In this document: positions 13,880-22,689 of the stretch, one piece after another
Layout of the letters: each line of letters begins with the position of its first letter
Position numbering within the stretch: position 1 is the first letter of the stretch
Origin: Clostridiales bacterium
GTDB lineage: Bacteria > Bacillota > Clostridia > Saccharofermentanales > Saccharofermentanaceae
NCBI GenBank assembly: GCA_017958365.1
Contig: JAGDCV010000047.1
Location: 1-64,000 of the forward strand
Reading direction: 5' to 3'
DNA length: 64,000 nucleotides
The notes under the pieces: model-generated
What the model saw: the letters and a program-made list of their open reading frames with translations, nothing else
Told to the model about the DNA's origin: nothing
The model's database searches: none
Made by a program: the position numbers and the translations under genes

Positions 13880-16800
13880 ATGATAAGAATAATTCCTTAT
13901 ACCTCGTACGGCCCGGTTACCGAGCTTGCCGTAGAGCGCGAGATGAAGGCCCGTAAGGACGGGCAGAATACTGTATTTATAGTCCCCGAATCCGTTAAGG
14001 CGTCAGTGGAGCGTCTGGTGTTTGACCGTCTGGTCGAAGGGAAGCCCTCAGGGGATGATGTCATGACTTCATTCGGCCCCGTAAGTGCCGGAGCGCTTGA
14101 TGTCGATGTCTTGAGTTTTGTAAGGCTTTCGTATCAGATCCTCTCCATGACCGGAAGAGAATCAGATTCTGATGACCTTCTTCTGCGTAATGTTATTTAC
14201 CGTGTGCTGACGGATTCTCCATCAGACTTCCCGAATCTTAATAAGCTCCGTACCCACTTCGAGTATGTCGATATGCTTGTCGACCTGATAGGAGACTTCA
14301 GAAGATATGATATCGATGCTGACATGATCAAGAGCAGGATAGGTTCCGAAGGGCTTACTGACAGTAAGCTTAACGAGATAGCGCTTCTTATTGAGCGTGT
14401 GAATGAGTTGGGAGAGAAGTTTGATCTTCCCGTTAACGAGAACCTTCCCGATACTGCATCTGCCATTATCCGTTCGCTTTCATCAGGTGACGCGAAGGTT
14501 TCCCGAAGACTTAAGTCATTGTCATCTTTTGTTAAGTCCAGGTTCATCGTTACGGGACTTGGAAGCGCACGTAATCTTACGCCTCAGGAGCTTCGATTGA
14601 TCAAGTCCCTGTCTGATGCCGGTGCAGAAGTCATTGTATATGCATCTGCACGTGATGAGGGAAGCGACGGAAGCTTCTCCGAGTTTGGTGAGAATACCAT
14701 AGAAGTTATGCAGCAGATGGGAGGAACGATCTGCGGGGCTATCGAAGACGGAACCTCATGCAGGAACAGGCTTAACGAATCCTCTAAGCACTATGCGATG
14801 GGAGAAGCGGTCTATAAGTGTGTTCTTCCTGAAGATGATTCAATCAGATTGTTCTCTTACACGATGGAAGATGATGCGGTGTCTTTTGTTGCCAATGAGA
14901 TCAACCGTCTTGTAAGGGAAGAGAATAAGTACAGGTATAGTGACATAAGAGTATTCTGTGCCGATGAAGAATATAAGGACAGGATAAAGAGCATATTCAG
15001 GCTGTTCGATCTTCAGATGTTCATCGACAGCAAGGTTATCCTAATGAATACGCCTGTTGTAAGGTTTGTTCTGGGGCTTCTTGATACATCGATACATAAC
15101 TATGAGTCATCGGATGTGTTAAGACTTCTCCGCACGGGCGTTCTCACGGGTGCGAGGGCAGACCTTGTTGATGTCTTTGATAACTGGCTTCTTCGTGAGA
15201 ATATCCGCGATAAGAACAGGCTTTTCAATGAGAATTTCTATAAGCTTACATACGAAGTTGACGGTCAGAAGATAGATAAAGATCCCTTCAGGATCTTTGA
15301 TAACGGTGAACTCATCGAGGATGGTCCCGGTTACCTTTATAGGCACATCGTAAAGGATGTTCTTGAACCGATCAGGAAAGTTACGGACGAGATCGATTCG
15401 AAGGCAACCATAGCAGGTAAGGCTACTGTTCTTGCGAGTTACGTCGGAAGTTTAAAGGAAGAAGTCGAGGCTCTTCGTGACGAGTTCATAGACAGGGGCG
15501 AGAATGATACGGCTCTTGCCATAGTTAAGGGTTATCAGGAGATAATGAAGCTTCTTTCATCCTTTACCGGTGAACTTAATGAATCCGAGATCAGCCGCGA
15601 ACAGTTTGCTTCGCTTGTAAGGACCGACATGAAGAATAAGTCGATGGGAAGTATCCCCCTGTGTGCCGACTCTGTCGAGATATCATCGATCGAGTCTTGC
15701 ATCTATACTTCCTGCAAGGTAATGTTTGTTCTTGGTGCAACATCGGATAACTTCCCTCATAAACCCTCGCATGAAGGAATCATCCCTTCATCGGAACTTC
15801 AGACTCTGGGACTTCCCGATAAGTCCGGCATGAGATCGAAGCAGGAGTTTATCGAGGCTTCGTTACTTCTTAATTCCGTTACTGACATGATCGTTATGAT
15901 CACCCCGAGCAGCGAGATGCCGAGTCCTGTTTTCAGCTTCCTGAGAACGGCGGTAAGTGAGGGAGATGAAGACATTACGATAACGAACGGAGATTTTGTT
16001 ACTCCCGTTTACGGTCAGGCTGTTAAGAGACGGCATCTTGCGCAGGATCCCGATTCTTCGTTTATTACGCCCGAGCACATGAAGATGCTTCTTACGGGAC
16101 GTGAGAAATGCAGCGTAACCTCGATCGAGAACTATAACAGTTGTCCGCTTAAGTACATGCTCGATTACGCATTGAGGATCAAAGTGAGAACTGACGGTTC
16201 CAACGTCGAGTCGAACGAGCTCGGAAGCCTTTGCCATTCCATGTTTGAATATGCCATGAGCGATGTTAAGGACGAGCTTTCAACGAAGTCGATAGATGAT
16301 GTCATAAGTGAGGCTTCTTCCGACGCTGTCATAAGGAAGGCAGATGAATACTTCAGAAAGGCCATAAGCGAGGAACAGATCAAGAATCCCGATAAGTACA
16401 CTGCACGTTACGCGGTCTATCCCGGAATCAAGGCGAAGAGGATATTCGAGAAGGCTTATCCGGCTATGCTCGATTACTATAAGGAATCGGGATACAGGCC
16501 TGAAGACTTCGAGGTGGAGTTAAGTGGCTTCCGGAACAAGCTTGACATAAATACAAGTGCAGACGGTATCGAATTCAACTTCGAGTTCAAAGGTTCGATC
16601 GACCGTGTTGATAAGAACGAAGAAGGCATGTTAAGAGTCGTCGATTATAAGACCTATGCCAAGAAGATCGAGCCCGATGAGACTGCGGACGGTGTTCAGA
16701 TACAGTTATTTACATACGCATACGGTCTTGAGCTTCAGCCCGGGTTTAAGGTCGATAATGTAGGTTACATAAGGACTTTGCTTCCGACCTCCAAATCCAA

Positions 16801-17071
16801 ACAGAAGGAGAAGCTGTTTAACTACATCTCGCTTGATAAGAAGTATGACCTTAGTAAGATGATGGAACACTCTTATGCAAAGCTCAAACAGGCCTGTGAG
16901 AACATAGCGAAGGGACACGGAACGGCACAGTTAACGGCAAGCAGCTTTGATAAGGCCTGTAAGTTCTGCAGCTTCAAGGGCTCATGTGGAAGGCTGCCTA
17001 ATCAGCCGAAGCCTGATGATGCTGATACGAAGACGATAGTTGAATCATGGAAAGTAGGGGGTAAGAAATAA
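13880..17071 (+). CDS. addB: ATP-dependent helicase/nuclease subunit AddB
   Basis: 1063 residues, close to the usual 1150. With AddA it forms the double-strand-break processing helicase-nuclease of Bacillota. The RecB-like nuclease motif VVDYKTYAKK lies near residue 920, and four iron-sulfur cysteines flank it as in known AddB proteins: Cys755 (NSCPLKYM) and Cys1027, 1030 and 1036 (CKFCSFKGSC). The N-terminus, where AddB normally has a Walker A (G-x-SGSGKS), reads PYTSYGPVTELA, with no glycine-lysine-serine. Its TAA overlaps the addA ATG, so subunits are made together. The start has no clean ribosome binding site except GGCGG in the preceding terminator arm. Confidence 0.93.
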   Translation: MIRIIPYTSYGPVTELAVEREMKARKDGQNTVFIVPESVKASVERLVFDRLVEGKPSGDDVMTSFGPVSAGALDVDVLSFVRLSYQILSMTGRESDSDDLLLRNVIYRVLTDSPSDFPNLNKLRTHFEYVDMLVDLIGDFRRYDIDADMIKSRIGSEGLTDSKLNEIALLIERVNELGEKFDLPVNENLPDTASAIIRSLSSGDAKVSRRLKSLSSFVKSRFIVTGLGSARNLTPQELRLIKSLSDAGAEVIVYASARDEGSDGSFSEFGENTIEVMQQMGGTICGAIEDGTSCRNRLNESSKHYAMGEAVYKCVLPEDDSIRLFSYTMEDDAVSFVANEINRLVREENKYRYSDIRVFCADEEYKDRIKSIFRLFDLQMFIDSKVILMNTPVVRFVLGLLDTSIHNYESSDVLRLLRTGVLTGARADLVDVFDNWLLRENIRDKNRLFNENFYKLTYEVDGQKIDKDPFRIFDNGELIEDGPGYLYRHIVKDVLEPIRKVTDEIDSKATIAGKATVLASYVGSLKEEVEALRDEFIDRGENDTALAIVKGYQEIMKLLSSFTGELNESEISREQFASLVRTDMKNKSMGSIPLCADSVEISSIESCIYTSCKVMFVLGATSDNFPHKPSHEGIIPSSELQTLGLPDKSGMRSKQEFIEASLLLNSVTDMIVMITPSSEMPSPVFSFLRTAVSEGDEDITITNGDFVTPVYGQAVKRRHLAQDPDSSFITPEHMKMLLTGREKCSVTSIENYNSCPLKYMLDYALRIKVRTDGSNVESNELGSLCHSMFEYAMSDVKDELSTKSIDDVISEASSDAVIRKADEYFRKAISEEQIKNPDKYTARYAVYPGIKAKRIFEKAYPAMLDYYKESGYRPEDFEVELSGFRNKLDINTSADGIEFNFEFKGSIDRVDKNEEGMLRVVDYKTYAKKIEPDETADGVQIQLFTYAYGLELQPGFKVDNVGYIRTLLPTSKSKQKEKLFNYISLDKKYDLSKMMEHSYAKLKQACENIAKGHGTAQLTASSFDKACKFCSFKGSCGRLPNQPKPDDADTKTIVESWKVGGKK

Positions 17072-20000
17072 TGGTTAAGTTCTCAGATGAACAGCTTAAG
17101 ATAATAGATGCCCCCAGATCCAATATCCTGGTATCTGCGGCGGCGGGATCGGGAAAGACAACTGTACTGTCCCAGAGGATAACATCGAAGATAATAAACC
17201 GTGAACTTCAGATAGATGAGCTTCTCGTAGTTACTTTCACGAAGGATGCTGCGGCTCATATGAGAAAGAAGATCGAGGAGAACCTTCGCAAAGCTCTTCT
17301 TGAGGGCGGTGCAGACCGTAAATACATCAAGGCTCAGATAGATAAGATCCCCGGTGCTTACATTCAGACAATGAACAGTTTCTGCAACCGCGTGGTCAGT
17401 GAGGCGGGACACATGTCTTCAGCTGCGAATGTAATGGAGCCCGGAAGTACTGTCCTTGATGAGACTTCACTTCAGATCCTTAGGAAACAGTCTGCCAATG
17501 AAGCGGTCATGGCCGTATATGATGGCATTGCCGAAGGACGCATAAGTGGAAATGAACGTGAGGATTTCCTTAATCTTGTTTTCTCCATGGGAGACGGCAA
17601 GAATGAAGGGCCGGTCGCTGATGCAGTCGAGAAGGCATATCTTAAGTTAAGAAGTCTTCCGGATTATCTAGATATAATCGACGGGATAATCGCTCACCGT
17701 AATGAGACGGATGAGTCGAAGACACTCGTAGGATTATCAGAGTTTATTTCTTTGAACGACTCTTTGATCCGCAAGGCTTGTAAGTGCAGTGATTCGTCCG
17801 CGGCGATGGTCGATAACCTTACGATCAAGGATTCGTCTAAGGATGATCTTCGTGCGGTTATCTTAACCGTAGGTAATGCAGCTTCTGCTTACATGGAACA
17901 AGCCGATAAGTGTGCTAATGACGAAGACAGGATCAAGGCGGTCAACGATTTCTTTGACCGGGTCTTTAATGAGTCTGATCCTTCAACATATCCCAGGCTT
18001 TATAACAAATCCGAATTTAAGGATCCATTGTTCATGAAGGAGTTTGGTCCCATTGCTGCTGTCTGCTGCATTAATATCAGGAATCATAAGGCAGCTGGTC
18101 ACAAGTGCTCGTCACCGTGGGGCTTTAATGAATCTGCCGCCCCACATGAGCTTAATGATGACTTTGATGTCTTCGGCCTTAAGGATCCTGATGAGCTTAT
18201 GAGTATGCAGGTAAGAAGGACATCATGTGCACGCGCTTTCGCTGCCTTGCTTAAGGATATGGATGCGCGTTTTGATGCGCATAAGAAGAAACTCAGAGGC
18301 ATCGATTTCTCGGATCAGGAGCATATGTGTCTTCGCGTGTTGAAGACACCGGAAGCAAGAGACTTGTACCGTGACAGATTCAAGGAGATCTATATTGACG
18401 AGTATCAGGACAATACTTCTCTTCAGGATACGGTAGTTGCCATGATATCGAACGGGAATGTCTTCTGCGTAGGTGATGTTAAGCAGAGCATCTATAAGTT
18501 CCGTAATGCCAATCCGTCCATGTTTATACGTAAGTCGGAAGAGTACAGGGACGATCCTTCAAAGGGCAATCTCATGGGACTTAACTGCAACTTCAGAAGC
18601 ACTCCGCAGATATTGTCTTTTGTAAACGAGATATTCGGTCAGTTGATGAGCGGCGGTGCCGCGGAGATAGATTACGACAGGGACGGACATGAACTTAATC
18701 CTTCTCCGACGGCTAAGGATGGTAGTCTTCCTGAAGTCATCATAATCAACTCGAAGAGAACGGATAAGACCATCTCTGATGACGAAGGAGTCGTAAATGA
18801 GATCAAACAGATCGAGCTTATCGTGGCGGAGATCGGGAAGAAGGTCATGGAATACCACGACCGTGGTTATGCATATAAGGATATCTTTGTGCTTACAAGG
18901 ACCAATAATTCCGCAAGAGCTGCTGCAGATCACTTAAGGTCGTTCGATATTCCTGCGCGCTGCATTGATAAGAAGCCTTTGTTCTCGGATAACGAGATCA
19001 CCGGCATCTGCAACCTTATCAAAGTCCTTGCGAATGAATATCGTGACGAGTGTCTTGCGGGTGTAATGCTTGCATGCTATTCGTTCAGTAATTTCATGCT
19101 CGATGAGCTTGCGGAGATCATCAGTTTCTCATCTTATGAGCTTCGTAAGATGAATCTTATCATCAAGGTGCGTAACTATGCGGTCAACGGTCCCGTGGAG
19201 GAGCTTCGCGACAGATGTGAAAGGTTCCTTGATGCGCTTGATGAGCTTCGTTCCGAGAGTGTCATAAGAGACATAAGCGAACTGGTGGAACTGATCTATT
19301 CAAGAACAGGAATCAAAGCGACTCTCGTTGAGAATACTCCTTATGAGGTGGATAAGCTTACGCTGTTCAAGAACTGGCTTGTAAGTAATTTCCTAAGAAG
19401 AGGAAGCGATCTTACTGAGGTTGCAGGTGTCATCGAGCAGATGCAAAGCAGACTGGAAGATGATGCATCGATCGAATACGATCTGGGAGGAGAAGACCTT
19501 GTAAGATGCATGAGCTATCACAAGAGTAAAGGTCTTGAGAACAAGTGCGTCATCGTAGCAGATGTTGATTCGTCTAACAAAACCGATACGAATGAATTCA
19601 TCAGTTTCAAGGCGGGAAATGTGCTCTCGCCCGAAGAACCTAACGGTCCGCAGTTTGTTGTGGATGATTATGATGATTCCGTATCAGTTACCACGACATC
19701 TGCAGAGAAGGCCGTTGTTAAGCAGATAGATAAGCTTGAAGCTACGGCCGAGGACATGAGACTTCTTTACGTAGCCCTGACCAGAGCCGAGGAGAATCTG
19801 TGCTTCATAAGACGCATGGATCTTGATTCGGATTCTCTCATGAAGAACGTCATCAATCCCTTGACGCAAGAAGGCAAGTATCTGTCACGTGACTTCTATC
19901 TGAAGTGTTCAGGCATAGCTAACATGATGTTGAGCGTTTTGCTTCGAATGAATAATCCTGAGTTAGCCCACATATGCGGTGTGGAAGGAACGTTCCAATA

Positions 20001-20889
20001 TAACTCTTTGTTTGACGGAGTCAAAGTCACGGTAAAGACTGCTATGGATGTTGTATGCGATGAAGTTCCCGAAGTTGAGGAGAAAGCTTCTGAGACCGAA
20101 TCTTCCGGGGAAGAGAAGCACGATGATTCAGCTGACAGGAGAGGTCAGGTCATATATGCAAGTACCGGGTCCGACAGTGCCGGGATGCCCGTCTTCGCAC
20201 CGTACAGATATGAAGATGCGATGCGGTCGCCGGCCAAGACTTCCGTATCAGCAATGAAGAGGGAAGAGGATGACTTCTATTCCCGTGATTCCGGCAATGA
20301 ACTTAAGACGGCGATCAATATGCTGGTGCCTGATACCGAGCATTACATCGGCGTGGATTCGGGATTGTCAGGTGCAGCTCTCGGTACTGCAGTTCATAAG
20401 ACCATGAACTTCATCGATCTTGAGAAGTTATCAGAAGATGCAAGTGCAGCTGACGAGCTGGATGCTTTGGTCGACGAAGGCATACTTTCTTCCAGAGAGC
20501 GTGATGCCGTAAGCCGCTTCGCGGACAATATCAAGTTGTTTGCTTCAAGTGATCTCGGTAAGGCTCTGGTTAGTGCTGATAAAGCGGGACGGGCTGAGTT
20601 TGAGAAGACTCTTGTATGTGCGATAAGGATCAATCCCGAACGCGATGACTATAAGCTTGTACAGGGTACTTTGGATGCCATGTATACCGATGATGACGGT
20701 AAGGCGGTCATAATCGACTATAAGACTGATTATCTTAAGATGGACGGTGAAGACGAGATAGTTGATGAAGTGAAGAAGCGTCATGCCGAACAGCTTGAAC
20801 TGTATGCTGCCGCAGTCGAAGCTTCGGGTTTACCCGTCAAGGCAAGATATGTATACTTACTTAGAAAGAACATGGCTATAGAGGTATAA
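17071..20889 (+). CDS. addA: ATP-dependent helicase/nuclease subunit AddA
   Basis: 1272 residues, as expected. Walker A SAAAGSGKTT lies at residues 22-31 and the UvrD/RecB motif II IDEYQDNTS near residue 445. Later helicase motifs MSYHKSKGLE and LYVALTRAEENL are present, and the C-terminal nuclease keeps IIDYKTDYL. It is the 3'-5' motor and one of the two nucleases of the AddAB complex, which loads RecA after Chi recognition. An Asp/Glu/Ser-rich linker about residues 1005-1035 looks disordered. It starts on the last base of the addB stop codon and is followed after 3 bases by a small membrane protein gene. Confidence 0.95.
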   Translation: MVKFSDEQLKIIDAPRSNILVSAAAGSGKTTVLSQRITSKIINRELQIDELLVVTFTKDAAAHMRKKIEENLRKALLEGGADRKYIKAQIDKIPGAYIQTMNSFCNRVVSEAGHMSSAANVMEPGSTVLDETSLQILRKQSANEAVMAVYDGIAEGRISGNEREDFLNLVFSMGDGKNEGPVADAVEKAYLKLRSLPDYLDIIDGIIAHRNETDESKTLVGLSEFISLNDSLIRKACKCSDSSAAMVDNLTIKDSSKDDLRAVILTVGNAASAYMEQADKCANDEDRIKAVNDFFDRVFNESDPSTYPRLYNKSEFKDPLFMKEFGPIAAVCCINIRNHKAAGHKCSSPWGFNESAAPHELNDDFDVFGLKDPDELMSMQVRRTSCARAFAALLKDMDARFDAHKKKLRGIDFSDQEHMCLRVLKTPEARDLYRDRFKEIYIDEYQDNTSLQDTVVAMISNGNVFCVGDVKQSIYKFRNANPSMFIRKSEEYRDDPSKGNLMGLNCNFRSTPQILSFVNEIFGQLMSGGAAEIDYDRDGHELNPSPTAKDGSLPEVIIINSKRTDKTISDDEGVVNEIKQIELIVAEIGKKVMEYHDRGYAYKDIFVLTRTNNSARAAADHLRSFDIPARCIDKKPLFSDNEITGICNLIKVLANEYRDECLAGVMLACYSFSNFMLDELAEIISFSSYELRKMNLIIKVRNYAVNGPVEELRDRCERFLDALDELRSESVIRDISELVELIYSRTGIKATLVENTPYEVDKLTLFKNWLVSNFLRRGSDLTEVAGVIEQMQSRLEDDASIEYDLGGEDLVRCMSYHKSKGLENKCVIVADVDSSNKTDTNEFISFKAGNVLSPEEPNGPQFVVDDYDDSVSVTTTSAEKAVVKQIDKLEATAEDMRLLYVALTRAEENLCFIRRMDLDSDSLMKNVINPLTQEGKYLSRDFYLKCSGIANMMLSVLLRMNNPELAHICGVEGTFQYNSLFDGVKVTVKTAMDVVCDEVPEVEEKASETESSGEEKHDDSADRRGQVIYASTGSDSAGMPVFAPYRYEDAMRSPAKTSVSAMKREEDDFYSRDSGNELKTAINMLVPDTEHYIGVDSGLSGAALGTAVHKTMNFIDLEKLSEDASAADELDALVDEGILSSRERDAVSRFADNIKLFASSDLGKALVSADKAGRAEFEKTLVCAIRINPERDDYKLVQGTLDAMYTDDDGKAVIIDYKTDYLKMDGEDEIVDEVKKRHAEQLELYAAAVEASGLPVKARYVYLLRKNMAIEV

Positions 20890-20892
20890 CTC

Positions 20893-21495
20893 ATGATTGA
20901 AAGCGGCAGGGTCATAAGAAGAGACTTAACACCTGAAGAGATTCAGATCCTTCTGGATCATCCCGAGTGTGTCATGTTCGAGCCGTGGAAGGCGATGAAT
21001 CCGTCGTTCAGGTTCTCTCTCATGAGGTTCGTTGTTGTTGCAGCGATCTCCCTGATGCTTGTAATAGGAGCGATGCTGCTGTTGCCCGAATCCATGCAGG
21101 CATTTCAGCCGTTTGTTATAGCCGGGGCTTTGATCCTGTTTGCGGCTTTGATCGTAGTGTCTCCTCTTTTGACAATGGCAAGAGAGAATAGGGAGATGAA
21201 GAATGCCGAAGATGACCACTACAGGGATCAGCTTAAGAAACTTCTTCCCCAAAAGCTTAAGATGAAGCTGTTCGTTGTGGACTGGATGGTCGTCGAGAAA
21301 GCTGAAGGCGGTTATTACGATGAGACAGGCAAAGAGCAATGGTTCGGTTATGTTCGCACCAGGAACTATTTTCCGATCAATAAAGGTGATGAACTGGTAA
21401 TTATCTACGAAGAGGAATATAAGAAGGATCAGTTCTACGGGTTTGTAAAGAAGACTCCCGAGACGATGAGTCTTTACGATCCTGAACAGTCCTGA
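20893..21495 (+). CDS. Small membrane protein with two transmembrane segments, unknown function
   Basis: 200 residues. A soluble N-terminal part containing RDLTPEEIQ is followed by two hydrophobic helices (about residues 42-64 and 73-92) and a charged C-terminal domain of about 100 residues with GYVRTRNYFPINKGDEL, possibly a small beta domain facing the cytoplasm. I recognise no family. It lies 3 bases after addA and so is probably cotranscribed with the repair genes. Its end overlaps the convergent tadA gene by 22 bases. Confidence 0.65.
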   Translation: MIESGRVIRRDLTPEEIQILLDHPECVMFEPWKAMNPSFRFSLMRFVVVAAISLMLVIGAMLLLPESMQAFQPFVIAGALILFAALIVVSPLLTMARENREMKNAEDDHYRDQLKKLLPQKLKMKLFVVDWMVVEKAEGGYYDETGKEQWFGYVRTRNYFPINKGDELVIIYEEEYKKDQFYGFVKKTPETMSLYDPEQS

Positions 21496-21968
21496 TCCTT
21501 TAGCTTGTTCCTGACGCGCATTTCTTTAAAAAATGCCTGCATCATCTCGCTGCATTCCTTCTCCATGATGCCGCCTTCGAATTCGACCTTGTGGTTATGA
21601 CCGTGCTCTACATTGAAGATATCGTTGCATGAGCATACCGCGCCTGACTTTGGTTCATATGCTCCGAAGTAGACTTTCCTGATCCTTGACTGGACTATCG
21701 CGCCTGAACACATGGTGCATGGTTCAAGAGTCACATACATATCCATGTCGTTAAGACGCCAGTCGCCTAATTTCTTGCATGCCTTATCAATGGCGATGAC
21801 TTCGGCGTGCATCAGGGCGTTGGACTTGGTGAGCTTCAGATTGTGCGCGCGGACGAATACCTTGCCGTCTTTTACGATCACGCATCCGATCGGGCATTCT
21901 TTCTTCTCATATGCCTTCTGCGCTTCCTTGAGCGCGGCCTTCATGAATTTTGCATGTATATCGTCCAT
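21474..21968 (-). CDS. tadA: tRNA-specific adenosine deaminase
   Basis: 164 residues. HAE (His54-Ala-Glu56) and PCTMC (Pro83, Cys84, Cys87) form the zinc site and proton donor of the cytidine/deoxycytidylate deaminase fold; MHAEVIAID and EPCTMCSGAI fit TadA, which makes inosine at the wobble base of tRNA-Arg(ACG). The gene is last in the minus-strand run from 31081 and begins 1 base after the SGNH hydrolase stop. A guanine deaminase-like role is less likely from the motif spacing. Confidence 0.9.
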   Translation of the reverse strand: MDDIHAKFMKAALKEAQKAYEKKECPIGCVIVKDGKVFVRAHNLKLTKSNALMHAEVIAIDKACKKLGDWRLNDMDMYVTLEPCTMCSGAIVQSRIRKVYFGAYEPKSGAVCSCNDIFNVEHGHNHKVEFEGGIMEKECSEMMQAFFKEMRVRNKLKDQDCSGS

Positions 21969-21969
21969 G

Positions 21970-22689
21970 TTATTCAGCTGTTCTCAGCACCGCTTCACTG
22001 TAAAGCCTTACACCGAGATATGAATCGGGATGAAGGTTATCTACCATGCAGATATAAGGGAAAGCATCATACTTATCGACGATGTACGGTGTCGAGTAGA
22101 TAAATCCCGTGTTTGTATTGTTGCAGAAAGACTCGAGAGCCATAGCGAAAGAATCGCAGTGTTCCAAAGTCTCCTGATCAGGATCGCAGAATGTCCATGG
22201 AGCGATATAGTAGAAGTGCGCATCAGGTGATAAATCACTCAGATACTGCTGAATTATCATAAGGTTTCCGATGTAATAATCAGTGGTGACACCCGGATCT
22301 CTGCAGTCGTTGGTGCCGATCGCGATTACATATACATCTGCAACAGGGATCTGATCAAGAACACCGATGATGTGGGAAGAGTAGTATCCTCCTTCCGAGA
22401 TGTTATCGATCTGTCCCGGTATGTACGGCTCGAGAGGAGCGTACCACGGAACACCTCCGTTGGCATTTCCGTGCGTGATGCTGTCACCGATAAAGCATAC
22501 GTGCCCGCCTGAGGAGATATCCTCGTAGAAACTGCTCGATCTCATCTCGTCATTAAGTTTAAGTACGGGCTTGGGATGCGGAAGGATGTTTGCAAACATA
22601 AGACTTACGACAGCGAATGCAAGCACGAGCAAAGCTAGTGCCGCATAGATGAACTTTTTAAACTTCTTCGGTGTCTTTTCGCTTGTCAT
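21970..22689 (-). CDS. Membrane-anchored SGNH/GDSL hydrolase
   Basis: 239 residues. One N-terminal membrane helix (about residues 13-35) puts the catalytic domain outside the cell. FIGDSITHG holds the nucleophile Ser70, GTNDCRD gives the Asn of block III, and DNLHPDSYLG gives the Asp-x-x-His of block V, so all SGNH blocks are intact. Such enzymes remove O-acetyl or acyl groups from glycans or lipids. The start overlaps the upstream acyltransferase gene by 32 bases, and AAGGAA precedes the ATG, so the two are coupled. An opposing acyltransferase/esterase pair is an attractive reading. Confidence 0.85.
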   Translation of the reverse strand: MTSEKTPKKFKKFIYAALALLVLAFAVVSLMFANILPHPKPVLKLNDEMRSSSFYEDISSGGHVCFIGDSITHGNANGGVPWYAPLEPYIPGQIDNISEGGYYSSHIIGVLDQIPVADVYVIAIGTNDCRDPGVTTDYYIGNLMIIQQYLSDLSPDAHFYYIAPWTFCDPDQETLEHCDSFAMALESFCNNTNTGFIYSTPYIVDKYDAFPYICMVDNLHPDSYLGVRLYSEAVLRTAE

